Source of the DNA: Nocardia bovistercoris
GTDB lineage: Bacteria > Actinomycetota > Actinomycetes > Mycobacteriales > Mycobacteriaceae
Direction: 5' to 3'
Assembly (NCBI RefSeq): GCF_015674855.1
Contig: NZ_JADMLG010000003.1
Span: forward strand, 186,001-250,000
DNA length: 64,000 nucleotides
The notes beneath the pieces are model-generated. The model saw nothing but the letters and a program-made list of their open reading frames with translations, had not been told where the DNA came from and did no database searches. Shown one piece after another: positions 27,674-36,026 of this stretch (position 1 is the stretch's first letter; every line of letters starts with the position of its first letter). The position numbers and the translations under genes were made by a program.

Positions 27674-28066
27674 ATGCTCGCTCGCACTCGCTTGGCCGCC
27701 GCACTGACCGGCTCCGCCGCCGCCCTCGTGTGCACCGCAGGCCCCGCGGCCGCCGCCGACACCGTCGACATCATCGGCGCGACCCTGACCGCGGTCGCCG
27801 CCGCCTACACCTGCGACGCCGCCGCGGGCGCCGTCGCGATCAAGGCCATGGCCGGTGATCCGTCCGCCGACCACGCGGCAGCACTCGGCGTCGGCGACCC
27901 CATCACCTGCGACGGCACCGAGAAGACCGCAACCATCACCCTCACCGCCGCCCCCGGCGAGGCGCCGTTGGCCGCTGGCGCTCTGGTACAGATCCGGGTC
28001 GCGCTGGTCGACCGAGCCGACATCGTCGTCGCAGGCCAAGCCAAGGTCTTCCCACTCCAAGGCTGA
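27674..28066 (+). CDS. Small secreted protein of unknown function
   Basis: A 130-residue precursor with a clear signal peptide (LAAALTGSAAALVCTAGPAAA, cleavage near residue 29). The mature part is about 100 residues with two cysteines in YTCDA and ITCDG that could form a disulfide, and mostly beta-strand character (TATITLTAAPGE, ALVQIRVALVD). This resembles many small secreted mycobacterial and nocardial proteins without known role. GGAAGG lies at good distance before the ATG. Confidence 0.75.
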   Translation: MLARTRLAAALTGSAAALVCTAGPAAAADTVDIIGATLTAVAAAYTCDAAAGAVAIKAMAGDPSADHAAALGVGDPITCDGTEKTATITLTAAPGEAPLAAGALVQIRVALVDRADIVVAGQAKVFPLQG

Positions 28067-28296
28067 ACGCCCACCCGCCTCATCTCGGTGCACCCGCAAC
28101 CTCCACCGCCCGGTATCCAGCAATGCGCCTCCTCCCAAGCCCCACCCCACCCCAAGGGAGCGAGTCCGACGAGCAACAATTCGCAGCCACCTCAAACCCA
28201 AACACCACCAGCGGTACCCAGCAAGTCTCCTTCCAAGCCCCCACCCATCCCCGACGGGCACACCCAAAACCCGCAACATCCCCACCAACCCAGCCC

Positions 28297-28316
28297 CGTC
28301 GGGAGCGAGCCCGACG
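28297..28316. terminator. Hairpin terminator candidate
   Basis: CGTCGGG-AGCGAG-CCCGACG is a perfect 7-bp stem with a 6-base loop, between the secreted-protein gene and the opposite-strand SRPBCC-like remnant. A near copy of the loop region (GGGAGCGAGTCCGACGAGC at 28156-28174) lies 145 bp earlier. The rest of 28067-28330 is Pro/His-codon-like, A/C-rich sequence without a gene. Confidence 0.55.
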
Positions 28317-28329
28317 AGCGACGGTTCAC

Positions 28330-28695
28330 GCCCGTCCCACGCCCCAGCGGTCGAGACGATGCGACGCAGGAGCAAGTATCGACCGCTGGGACGCGAGACC
28401 CCCAGGGCCGCGAACCCGCGGCGCCGAAGGCGACGCCAATAAACACAGCCCGCAGGCGAGTGGTATTCGAGTCCACCGCGTCGAGTTCGAATTCCAGCAG
28501 GAATCGGGCGAACAGGTGACCGCCACGCAGGGCGAGTCGACGCGGCGGTTCGGCGACGTCGAGGACGAATCCGGCGGGAACGGTGCGCGGATCAGCCGGG
28601 TCGCGACACACGACCCGCAGCAGTGCCGCCCAGACCCGCTCCCGGTCGACGGCGACAGACCTGGCATGCTCATCGATATAGGGCAACCGCTCCAT
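28330..28695 (-). pseudogene. Frameshifted DUF2867/SRPBCC-like gene
   Basis: The N-terminal 75 residues read as an intact SRPBCC/DUF2867-like protein (RVWAALLRVV, PAGFVLDVAEPPRRLALRG, HLFARFLLEFELD, TRLRA). After TRLRA the expected C-terminal segment is missing from this frame but appears in another frame as FAALGVSRPSGRYLLLRRIV, which resembles the usual family ending. A frameshift near 28430-28445 would explain this. No stop follows at a sensible place. It may be a real pseudogene or a sequencing error. It is divergent from the TetR gene that would normally control it. Confidence 0.6.
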
Positions 28696-28706
28696 ATAGA
28701 AGGAAC

Positions 28707-28716
28707 GTACTAGTAC
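28707..28716. promoter_or_regulatory. Probable TetR operator core
   Basis: GTACTAGTAC is a perfect 10-bp palindrome immediately before the ATG of the TetR gene and 12 bp from the divergent start. Confidence 0.5.
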
Positions 28717-29307
28717 ATGGCGCCTCCCCGCAAGCACGACACCGACGCGATCCTCGACGCGGCACGCACCCTAGTCCTCGAAGCGGGACCGCGCGCCGCG
28801 AGCGTCGCCGCCATCGCCGCCGCCAGCGGCGCCCCCGTCGGCACCCTCTACCACCGCTTCGGCAATCGCGACGGCGTGCTCACCGCGGTCTGGCTACGCG
28901 CGCTCGAACGCTTCCAAACCCTCGCCATGGCAGCCGCCACCGCTAACGACGACGCGCTCGAAGCGGGCGTCGCGATGGCATGCGCGAGCATCGAATTCGG
29001 CCGCCGCACCCCCGACGACGCCCGACTCCTGCTCGACCTGCGTCCGCGCGACCTGATCGACGCGGGCTCCGACAGCGAACTGGAACGCACCCGCGCCCGC
29101 ATGAACGAGCCGCTCTACGACCAACTGCGCCGCGTCACCGCCGACCTGTGCGGGCGAGCGGGCGAACGCGAACTCGAGGCCGTGAGCCGAGCCGTCATCG
29201 ACCTCCCGTACGCGGCGCTGCGCAGGCACGCCGCCGCACTACCCGACTGGCTCGACGCCGACCTCGCCACCGCCGCCCGCACCCTGCTCGAATCCTGCCG
29301 CCGCTGA
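28717..29307 (+). CDS. TetR family transcriptional regulator
   Basis: A 196-residue regulator. The HTH is at residues 9-52 (DAILDAARTLVLEAG, AAIAAASGAPVGTLYHRFG). The C-terminal domain is helical with no assigned ligand. It starts within a palindrome shared with the divergent frameshifted SRPBCC-like gene; TetR genes are often paired with such neighbours. Its last codons lie in a diverged duplication that also covers the end of the convergent HAD gene. Confidence 0.9.
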   Translation: MAPPRKHDTDAILDAARTLVLEAGPRAASVAAIAAASGAPVGTLYHRFGNRDGVLTAVWLRALERFQTLAMAAATANDDALEAGVAMACASIEFGRRTPDDARLLLDLRPRDLIDAGSDSELERTRARMNEPLYDQLRRVTADLCGRAGERELEAVSRAVIDLPYAALRRHAAALPDWLDADLATAARTLLESCRR

Positions 29308-29450
29308 CCTATCGGCCACCACCAGGGCGGAGGCAGTTCATCGGGTCCGCCGACGCTGCCCGACCGGCTCGCCGCCGCCCGCACCCGGCTCGAATCCTGC
29401 CGCTCAGCTATCGGCCACCACAAGAGCGGGGGTCAACTCGTCGAGGCCAT
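29268..29450. repeat. Diverged direct duplication across convergent gene ends
   Basis: The segment 29268-29350 (end of TetR gene plus CTATCGGCCACCAC) recurs at about 29369-29450 (CTCGAATCCTGCCGC, then CTATCGGCCACCACAAGAGCGG). Roughly 80% identity over 80 bp, with one small gap. The second copy contains the stop and C-terminal codons of the HAD gene. Confidence 0.75.
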
Positions 29451-30075
29451 CGATGACGTGGGTGGCCAGCGTGCGAGCTTCCGGGTCGAGCGGATATTCC
29501 GGGCGCGGCGCCGCGATCACCCGCATACCGGCCGCGTGCGCGGCGCGAAGTCCGTTGCTGGAATCCTCCACCGCGGCGCAATCGGCAGCGTTCCTACGCA
29601 GCGCTCGCGCGACCGTGAGGTACACGTCGGGCGCGGGTTTGCCGCGCTCGACCTGCTCGGTGGACAACGTCACATCGAAGAATTCGATGAGGCCGGTGCG
29701 GCCGAGCACAGTGTCGATGAGCGCGCGCGGCGACGAACTGGCCAGCCCGAGCGGCCAATTCTGGCTCATCCGCTGCACGGCGTCCACCGCCCCCGCCAGC
29801 AACGGCACCGCACGGTCGTAATGCGCGGCCATCCGCTCGATCACCTCACGCGCCACCTGCTCCGCGGACCCGCCGACACCGAGCCCATCGGCGTCACGGT
29901 CCGCACTGAGATACCGCGACCACTCCCCCGTACTCATACCCATCAGCCGCTTCTGCGTATCCGGCAGCCACCGCCCGCCCTTCTCCGCCACATAGTCGCG
30001 ACGCACCTGCTCCCACACGGGCTCGGAATCGATCAGCACACCGTCCATATCGAAGACGACCGCCGTGATACGCAT
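29404..30075 (-). CDS. HAD family phosphatase (beta-phosphoglucomutase-like)
   Basis: A 223-residue HAD hydrolase. Motif I is VVFDMDGVLIDSE with the nucleophile and acid/base Asp, motif II is LASSSPR, motif III is the Lys in GKPAPDVYL, and motif IV is AVEDSSNG. The cap region between motifs I and II is of the small helical type. Family members remove phosphate from sugar phosphates or isomerise them. Substrate unknown. The ATG at 30075 is preceded by GAAAGG. Confidence 0.9.
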   Translation of the reverse strand: MRITAVVFDMDGVLIDSEPVWEQVRRDYVAEKGGRWLPDTQKRLMGMSTGEWSRYLSADRDADGLGVGGSAEQVAREVIERMAAHYDRAVPLLAGAVDAVQRMSQNWPLGLASSSPRALIDTVLGRTGLIEFFDVTLSTEQVERGKPAPDVYLTVARALRRNAADCAAVEDSSNGLRAAHAAGMRVIAAPRPEYPLDPEARTLATHVIDGLDELTPALVVADS

Positions 30076-30273
30076 CGGTACAACGCCTTTCGCAGGCCGC
30101 GGGCTCGCGCGGCGTCCGATGCGGGCCGGCTGTCGCACCGACGCCGCGGGGGAGGTTCGCACACTCTGGTGGCGCGACGGATATCCAGCGTAGGTCACGG
30201 CGCACGCACGGTGTGACCGGTACGACGGGTACCGCGCTGGGGCATTCGACCGGCTACCGATAACTTGTTTCAT

Positions 30274-30945
30274 ATGAGTGAAGAGCAGAGCGGCGCCGCG
30301 CTACCCAGCGAGGAGCATCACGAGGGCGGCTTTCGGCCGACTCTGACCGATATCGTGGAGGCACAACGCTCGGCCGACACCTCGCGCGGCGGGCCGCATC
30401 TGGGGCCGCTGGTCGAGCAGATCCGTACGCTCATGGACCGAGCCCGGCTGCTGTCACCCTCCGACGATCTGGCTCTCGAAGCCATCGCGGCGCTGGAGAA
30501 GCTCAATGACCGGCTCACCGAGGGCGTTGTCGAGGAATGGGCGGCGCCTGCCTGGAGCAGGCACGATCTGCCCGCACGTGGCAATGTCACGCTACCGCCC
30601 TACACCCTCGAGAAGGTGCACCGCGACGGCGTGCTGAGTTCGGTGACCTTCCGCACCTTCCACCTCGGCGGCAATGCCGCGGCGCACGGCGGGCACATCG
30701 CGCTCGCCTTCGACGACCTCATGGGCATGGCGGCGGCGGTGCGTGCGGGCGCGGTCACCAGGACGGCGTCGCTGACCGTCGACTACCGGGCCATTACGCC
30801 GCTGGACAAGCCGCTGGCCCTGCGTTCGTGGGCCGAGCGGCAGGAGGGCCGCAAGGTCTTCGTGCGCGCCACCCTGCACGACGGCGAAACCCTGTGCGCC
30901 GAGGCCAACGGGCTGTTCATCGTGCTGAAGGTCGGCCAGCAGTAG
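30274..30945 (+). CDS. PaaI-like hotdog-fold thioesterase
   Basis: A 223-residue protein. The hotdog domain occupies residues 115-220: LGGNAAAHGGHIALAFDDLMG (central helix region), TASLTVDYRAITPLD, and LCAEANGLFIVL. Such enzymes hydrolyse acyl-CoA or aryl-CoA thioesters. The N-terminal 110 residues are helical and unusual, also seen in mycobacterial relatives. ATG 30274 is preferred; 30265 is three codons upstream. It is convergent with the sulfotransferase gene, 4 bp apart. Acyl-CoA relevance fits the lipid-related neighbours. Confidence 0.85.
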   Translation: MSEEQSGAALPSEEHHEGGFRPTLTDIVEAQRSADTSRGGPHLGPLVEQIRTLMDRARLLSPSDDLALEAIAALEKLNDRLTEGVVEEWAAPAWSRHDLPARGNVTLPPYTLEKVHRDGVLSSVTFRTFHLGGNAAAHGGHIALAFDDLMGMAAAVRAGAVTRTASLTVDYRAITPLDKPLALRSWAERQEGRKVFVRATLHDGETLCAEANGLFIVLKVGQQ

Positions 30946-30949
30946 CAGG

Positions 30950-32113
30950 TCAGCTGCCGGGGAAGTGCACGTCCCGGTAAGCGCCGAAACGCGCGTCGAC
31001 CCGGTCGGCGGTGAGCCCGAAATCGTCGAGGGTGTACTTGTGCGCGGGCCGCGCGGCTCCCGTGGTGCTCTCGGAATGCATGGCGGTCATCGCCGCGCGC
31101 GCCCGTTCGTCGAAGGGCATGTCGAAGTCGCGGTAGATGCCTTCCACGGTGCCGATCGGGTCGGCGACGAAATCGTCGTAGTACACGTCGCGGAAGCGGG
31201 ACGGATCGTGGCGCTGTCGGTCGGCGAGGAACCGCTCGGCTCCCCGCGCCCACAGGTCCAATTGTTCGGCGCCGAGGGTCGCGCCGCGGAACTTCTCCGA
31301 CCAGCCCTGCGACGCCTTCTCGTTCAGGCTGCACACCGAGGCGATGATGGTGCGCGGGTCGCGGTGCATCTGGATGATCAGCGCGTCCGGATACACCTCG
31401 AAGATCGCGTCGAGGGCGAACAGGTGGCTCGGGTTCTTGAGCACCCAGCGCCGCCCCGCGTCGGGAAGGCCGATCAGCTGGAGGTTGCGGCGATGCCTGC
31501 GGTAGGCGTCGGTCCAGTCCTGTTCGCGCAGCCATTTCGAATAGCCGGGCACGTAGGCCAGGCATTCGTAGGACACCGACATGGCCGACTGCCGCAGCAA
31601 CTGCCAGCACTCCTCGACCTGATCCGCCGAAATATGGTGCACCCCCATGAATTCCGGATTCTCGACGTGGTGTTTGGCGAAGGCGGCCTCGATCCGCTGG
31701 TAGACGGGATTCGCCGCCCAGGTCTCGCGCGGCGGACGCGGCTGCGGCATCTCGGTGAGCCACATCTCGAGACCTTGGTGCGCCGGGTCGGCGTTGAGCA
31801 GCCGGTGCACGGCCGTGGTGCCCGAGCGCGGCAGCCCGGTCACGAATACCGGCCGCTCGATCGCGACCTGCGCGTATTCCGGATTCGCGCGCCACGCCGC
31901 TTCGCTGAGCAGCCGCGCGACCAGCGCGCCGCGCAGGAAGGCGCGGTTGACCTTGTTCCCGAACGGCGTCAGCGCCGCGTCCTCGGCGTAGGAATCGAGC
32001 AGGACTCCGAGTCCTTCGCGGTATCCGGGATCGCCGAAATCGTCGAGGCCGACCACCTTGGTGGCCGAGGCGTGCAGGTCGTCGACCGTGCCGACGTCGT
32101 CTCTTCCGATCAT
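30950..32113 (-). CDS. PAPS-dependent sulfotransferase family protein
   Basis: A 387-residue sulfotransferase (Sulfotransfer_3-like). The 5'-phosphosulfate loop is VTGLPRSGTTAVHRLL near residue 95, and the 3'-phosphate loop MHRDPRTIIASVCSL follows near residue 245. These bind PAPS, from which sulfate is moved to a hydroxyl acceptor, often a lipid, sterol or carbohydrate. The ATG at 32113 has GGGAGAG at 9 bp; ATG 32122 has no spacing to it. Last gene of an operon with the SDR and DUF1214 genes. cysD/cysNC, which make PAPS, lie 3 kb away. Acceptor unknown. Confidence 0.88.
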   Translation of the reverse strand: MIGRDDVGTVDDLHASATKVVGLDDFGDPGYREGLGVLLDSYAEDAALTPFGNKVNRAFLRGALVARLLSEAAWRANPEYAQVAIERPVFVTGLPRSGTTAVHRLLNADPAHQGLEMWLTEMPQPRPPRETWAANPVYQRIEAAFAKHHVENPEFMGVHHISADQVEECWQLLRQSAMSVSYECLAYVPGYSKWLREQDWTDAYRRHRRNLQLIGLPDAGRRWVLKNPSHLFALDAIFEVYPDALIIQMHRDPRTIIASVCSLNEKASQGWSEKFRGATLGAEQLDLWARGAERFLADRQRHDPSRFRDVYYDDFVADPIGTVEGIYRDFDMPFDERARAAMTAMHSESTTGAARPAHKYTLDDFGLTADRVDARFGAYRDVHFPGS

Positions 32114-32133
32114 GTCCGACATCTCTCCCGTGC

Positions 32134-32910
32134 TCAATGGTGGTATTCGCCGCAGTTGACGTCGAGGCAGGCGCCGGTGATCGCCCGCGCCATGGCGGAG
32201 GCGAAAAACACTACGGCGTCGGCGATCTCGTCGGGTTCGGGCAGCCTGCGCAGGTCTATGGTCGAAGCGGTCTCCGCGTACACCTGCTCGGAGGTGACGC
32301 CGCGCTGCTCGGCCAGGAAGTTGAAGTACCACTTCAAGTTGTCGGCCCAGATATAGCCGGGAGCAACGGAATTGACGCGGATGCCTTTGGGACCCAATTC
32401 GGTGGCGAGGCTCTGCGCGAGGGCGAGCAGACCGGATTTGGCCATCTTGTAGGGCCCGAAGGTGCGCCGCGAATGCCGCAGCACCGCCGAGTTGATCATC
32501 ACCACCGATCCGGCGGTCTCGGTCAGCGCGGGCACGAACAGGCGCGTGAGGCGCAGGGCGGCAAGGACATTGGTTTCGAATCCGGCCCGCACCTGATCCA
32601 GTTCGACCTCGGCGAGATCGGTGATCGGCGGAATCGCGAAGGCATTGTTCACCAGCGTGTCCACGCGCCCGAAGGCCTCGGTCGCGGTGGCGACCAGATT
32701 CCGCACCGCCGCTTCGTCATCGATATCGGTGGGCACCACCACCGCGCGCCTCCCGAGTTTCTCGATCTCCTCGGCGACTTCGAGCAGCCGCGATTCGGTG
32801 CGCGCGGCCAACACCAGATCCGCGCCCGCCTCCGCGCTGCGCACCGCTATGGCGCGACCGAGTCCCGGTCCTACGCCCGAGACCACGACGACCTTGTCCG
32901 ACAACAACAT
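32134..32910 (-). CDS. Short-chain dehydrogenase/reductase (SDR)
   Basis: A 258-residue classical SDR with [13 protein letters not shown] (cofactor), NNAF (NNAG equivalent), catalytic Ser in MINSAV and YKMAK (YxxxK), then IRVNSVAPGYIW. The start overlaps the DUF1214 gene stop by four bases (ATGA), and the sulfotransferase follows 20 bp after its stop, so all three are co-transcribed. It could generate or remove the hydroxyl that is later sulfated. That role is an inference. Confidence 0.92.
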   Translation of the reverse strand: MLLSDKVVVVSGVGPGLGRAIAVRSAEAGADLVLAARTESRLLEVAEEIEKLGRRAVVVPTDIDDEAAVRNLVATATEAFGRVDTLVNNAFAIPPITDLAEVELDQVRAGFETNVLAALRLTRLFVPALTETAGSVVMINSAVLRHSRRTFGPYKMAKSGLLALAQSLATELGPKGIRVNSVAPGYIWADNLKWYFNFLAEQRGVTSEQVYAETASTIDLRRLPEPDEIADAVVFFASAMARAITGACLDVNCGEYHH

Positions 32911-34094
32911 CAGCCGAGCATCCTTTCCGCGACGGCAACCTGCCTGGCGGCGATGCGCGCCTGCCACTCCTTCGGCGACACCCGCGCCTGCTCGTAGAAC
33001 GGCAGGCGGTCGGGCAGTTCGTCGACCGCGACGATCTCGACGGTCGGCCCGTCCTTCGGTCCCATCTCGCGCGAGAGCCGCTGCCAGCGGAACTGGAGGT
33101 AGCCGCGGTCGTGCCCGGTGCGCTCGATCCAGTTGGCGAGTCCCGGATCGCGTTCGCTGACGACCAGCCGGATCATGCCGTCCTCGTCCACCCGCGCCTG
33201 ATCGGCGGTCAGGCTGGTCTGGTGGTTGATGTAGTCCAGCGAGACATACCACATGCTGCCGAGCTGGAAGCCCTGGTAGGGCGCGTCGGATTCGGGCACG
33301 GTGATGATCATGGCCTGGTCGTCGGCGAGGTCGTAGTGGCCGACCGAGGAGTACTGGGTGGACAGTCCGCCGGGGGTCCGGCGCGGCTCGGTGAGGGTGT
33401 TGACCGGCAGATTCAGGTAGAACCACTTCGGAAAGGCCAGGAAGGTGTTCAGGCGTGAGGTGAGCATGCGGGCCGCGACCGCGTAGCGCTTGGCCATCAG
33501 GTCCTTGGTCAGCGGCGGCGGGGCATCGCCGATGCTGTCGACCCGCTGGATGCGGATCATGCCCGCCTTCTCGGTGGACCAGTCGCTGTGCACTTCCCGC
33601 ACCACCAGCATCGCGGCGTCGGCGCCGAGCTGGACGTAGCCGGGGCGGGCGCGTTCGGGGCCGAAGCGGATCTCGTAGCTGCCGTCGGCGGCGATATCGA
33701 GGGCGCGGTCGTCGAAGGCGGTGAGGCTGTCGGGCACGTCGACCGGGGAGTAGTCGCCGTTGAGCACCTGGAAGCTGAGGTCGCGAGTACTGCCGCGCCT
33801 GCCGGTGACCACGTATTCGGCGTCGGGGCGCAGGTAGGAGTGGAAGTACAGGGTGTCCGGATTGTCGAGGCCCATCTTGGTGTACGGACCGGTGGACTGG
33901 ACGAAGAACGGGAAGTCGCGCTCGTAGGCCCACGCCATCTGGATCGACGCGCGAATGCTGCCCGCGAGGTAGTCGTAGCCCTCGGTCAGATCCTGTTCGG
34001 TCTCGACATGCGGCGCCTCGGCGATGATCTGCTCCGCGGCGGCGATCGCCTCGGCGAACGGTTCGGTAAGCAAAAGACTCTCCCGATGGTCCAT
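32910..34094 (-). CDS. DUF1214 domain protein
   Basis: A 394-residue protein of a family common in mycobacteria, often beside steroid or aromatic catabolic genes. Landmarks are LDNPDTLYFHSYL, WFYLNLP, GGLSTQYSSVGHY, GFQLGSMWYVSLDYINHQTS and WQRLS near the end. No enzymatic function is established for the family. The ATG at 34094 directly follows an ATGTACC-N5-GGTACAT palindrome; an in-frame start further upstream would overlap the divergent IclR gene. First gene of the DUF1214-SDR-sulfotransferase operon. Confidence 0.82.
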   Translation of the reverse strand: MDHRESLLLTEPFAEAIAAAEQIIAEAPHVETEQDLTEGYDYLAGSIRASIQMAWAYERDFPFFVQSTGPYTKMGLDNPDTLYFHSYLRPDAEYVVTGRRGSTRDLSFQVLNGDYSPVDVPDSLTAFDDRALDIAADGSYEIRFGPERARPGYVQLGADAAMLVVREVHSDWSTEKAGMIRIQRVDSIGDAPPPLTKDLMAKRYAVAARMLTSRLNTFLAFPKWFYLNLPVNTLTEPRRTPGGLSTQYSSVGHYDLADDQAMIITVPESDAPYQGFQLGSMWYVSLDYINHQTSLTADQARVDEDGMIRLVVSERDPGLANWIERTGHDRGYLQFRWQRLSREMGPKDGPTVEIVAVDELPDRLPFYEQARVSPKEWQARIAARQVAVAERMLG

Positions 34095-34096
34095 AT

Positions 34097-34115
34097 ATGT
34101 ACCGATCTGGTACAT
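34097..34115. promoter_or_regulatory. Perfect palindrome, probable IclR operator
   Basis: ATGTACC-GATCT-GGTACAT, 7-bp perfect arms, immediately before the DUF1214 ATG and about 40 bp upstream of the divergent IclR ATG. Confidence 0.65.
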
Positions 34116-34132
34116 TACGATGCGAGAAATAT

Positions 34133-34146
34133 TAGAACTTGTTCTA
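34133..34146. promoter_or_regulatory. KstR-like box (consensus match)
   Basis: TAGAACTTGTTCTA matches TnnAACnnGTTnnA at every defined position and is almost identical to published mycobacterial KstR sites. It lies between the divergent DUF1214 and IclR genes and its end touches the IclR ribosome-binding site AGGAG. Confidence 0.65.
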
Positions 34147-34156
34147 GGAGTGGTCA

Positions 34157-35068
34157 ATGACAGTCACCACGGCGGCGACTTCGGGCGTCGCGCGCAGATC
34201 CGCGCCGACCGCGCGTGTGGTGCAGATACTGGACTTCCTGGTCGAACAGCGCGGCAAGCGGTTCGGGCTGTCGGAACTGGCCCGCGAACTCGACCTCGCC
34301 AAGCCGACCTGCCTGGGCATACTCACCGAACTCACGGCGGCGGGCTACCTGATCCGCGATCCGGCCAACCTCACCTACGGACTCGGCCCCGCGCTCATCG
34401 CCGCGGGCCGGGTCGCGCAGGACAGCGTCGCGATCTCCGCGATCGCGCGGGTCGAACTCGAGCGGCTCAGCGAGCGTTATCGGACCACCTGCACCGCGTC
34501 GGCGCTGCTCGGCGAGCGGATCGCGGTCCTGGAGAGCACCGGCCCCGGCATGGTGAAGGTCGGCGCCTCCTACACCTTCGCGCCGCCGGTCGGGCTGATG
34601 TACGTGCTCTGGGACACCGACGCGGCCTTCGACGCCTGGCTGGCGACCCCGCCGACGGTCCCGCTGAACCAGGACGAGACGCGCCTGCGCCGCATCGTCG
34701 CCGACTGCCGTGAGCGCGGCTATCTGGTGGAGAGCCTGACCGCGGCGGGCAGGCGCCTCTACGCCGTTCTCGCCGGCGTCGCGGCCCGCGACATCCCCGA
34801 CGAGCTGCGCGAACTCGTCGGCGAACTGGTGTCGAGCCTGGGTGAGCGGGTCTACCTCGGCAGCGACCTGCGGCCACGCAAGGAACATCCGGTGAGCCTG
34901 CTCGCCGCACCGACCTACGATGCCGACGGCAGGCAGAACATGGTGCTCACCATGTATGTCGGCCGCTCCATCACCGGGGCCGAGATCGAGCGCCGCGGCC
35001 GGGCGCTGGCCGCGGCGGCGGACGCCGTCACCGCGGCATCGGGTGGGCGTCACCCCGTTGACCAATGA
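34157..35068 (+). CDS. IclR family transcriptional regulator
   Basis: A 303-residue regulator of normal length. The winged HTH is at residues 15-75 (ARVVQILDFLVEQRGKRFGL, SELARELDLAKPTCLGILTEL), followed by the GAF-like effector domain (LGERIAVLESTGPG, RERGYLVESL, VSLLAAPTYDADGR). It probably controls the divergent DUF1214-SDR-sulfotransferase operon through the palindrome at 34097. It starts 10 bp after a KstR-like box, so it may itself belong to a steroid regulon. AGGAG precedes the ATG. Confidence 0.92.
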   Translation: MTVTTAATSGVARRSAPTARVVQILDFLVEQRGKRFGLSELARELDLAKPTCLGILTELTAAGYLIRDPANLTYGLGPALIAAGRVAQDSVAISAIARVELERLSERYRTTCTASALLGERIAVLESTGPGMVKVGASYTFAPPVGLMYVLWDTDAAFDAWLATPPTVPLNQDETRLRRIVADCRERGYLVESLTAAGRRLYAVLAGVAARDIPDELRELVGELVSSLGERVYLGSDLRPRKEHPVSLLAAPTYDADGRQNMVLTMYVGRSITGAEIERRGRALAAAADAVTAASGGRHPVDQ

Positions 35069-35069
35069 C

Positions 35070-35083
35070 CTGAACGTGTTCTA
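35070..35083 (+). promoter_or_regulatory. KstR-like box upstream of cysD
   Basis: CTGAACGTGTTCTA matches the consensus except for the first base. It lies 10 bp before the cysD GTG, overlapping the likely promoter. Confidence 0.5.
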
Positions 35084-35093
35084 GTTTTATGAG

Positions 35094-36026
35094 GTGAGCC
35101 AGTACGCGAAGTCGACGGCGAACACCTACGAGCTGACGCATCTCGGCGCGCTCGAGGCCGAGTCGGCACACATATTCCGGGAAGTGGCGGCCACTTTCGA
35201 ACGTCCCGTCCTGCTGTTCTCCGGCGGGAAGGACTCGGTGGTCATGCTGCACCTCGCGGCCAAGGCGTTCTGGCCCGCGCCGCCGCCGTTCCCGGTGCTG
35301 CACATAGACACCGGGCACAATTTCGACGAGATCATCGCCTACCGCGACGCCACCGTCGAGCGATTCGGCCTGCGCCTGCTCGTCGGCCGGGTCCAGGACG
35401 ACATCGACGCGGGCCGGGTGGTCGAGGACACCGGCCCGCGCTCCTCGCGCAACCGCCTGCAGACCGCCACCCTGCTGCGCGCCATCCGCGAGGGCCGCTT
35501 CGACGCGGTCTTCGGCGGCGCGCGTCGCGACGAGGAGAAGGCGCGCGCCAAGGAACGGGTGTTCAGCTTCCGCGACGAATACGGTCAGTGGGAGCCGCGC
35601 AACCAGCGACCCGAACTGTGGAACCTCTACAACGGCAGACACCGCCCCGGCGAACACATCCGGGTGTTCCCGCTGTCGAACTGGACCGAACTCGACATCT
35701 GGAACTACATCGCCGCCGAAGACGTCGACCTGCCGCCGCTGTACTACGCGCACCGCCGCCCGGTGGTGCAGCGCGACGGAATGCTGTTGGCGCACACTCG
35801 ATTCCTGCGACTCCTCGACGGCGAACAGCCCTACGAGGCCACCGTGCGCTTCCGCACCGTCGGCGATGCCACCTGCACCGGTTGCGTCGAATCCAGCGCG
35901 GCCACACCGCAAGAGGTCGTCGCCGAGGTCGCGGGCGCGCGCGTCACCGAACGCGGCGCCACCCGCGCCGACGACCGGATCTCCGAGGCGGGCATGGAAG
36001 ATCGCAAGAGGGAGGGGTACTTCTGA
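35094..36026 (+). CDS. cysD: Sulfate adenylyltransferase subunit 2
   Basis: A 310-residue ATP-pyrophosphatase-type enzyme that with CysN makes adenosine 5'-phosphosulfate from sulfate and ATP. PP-loop SGGKDS is near residue 44. Other family segments are [51 protein letters not shown] and the C-terminal EDRKREGYF. The GTG at 35094 lies close to GAGG, so translation may be leaderless. The stop overlaps the cysNC ATG by one base. No sulfate transporter lies next to it. Confidence 0.95.
   Translation: MSQYAKSTANTYELTHLGALEAESAHIFREVAATFERPVLLFSGGKDSVVMLHLAAKAFWPAPPPFPVLHIDTGHNFDEIIAYRDATVERFGLRLLVGRVQDDIDAGRVVEDTGPRSSRNRLQTATLLRAIREGRFDAVFGGARRDEEKARAKERVFSFRDEYGQWEPRNQRPELWNLYNGRHRPGEHIRVFPLSNWTELDIWNYIAAEDVDLPPLYYAHRRPVVQRDGMLLAHTRFLRLLDGEQPYEATVRFRTVGDATCTGCVESSAATPQEVVAEVAGARVTERGATRADDRISEAGMEDRKREGYF

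Noticed and set aside
30259..30272. GATAACTTGTTTCA before the thioesterase as a fourth KstR box.
   Set aside because: It keeps only the AAC-N2-GTT core and lacks the outer symmetry; a match of this quality is expected by chance.
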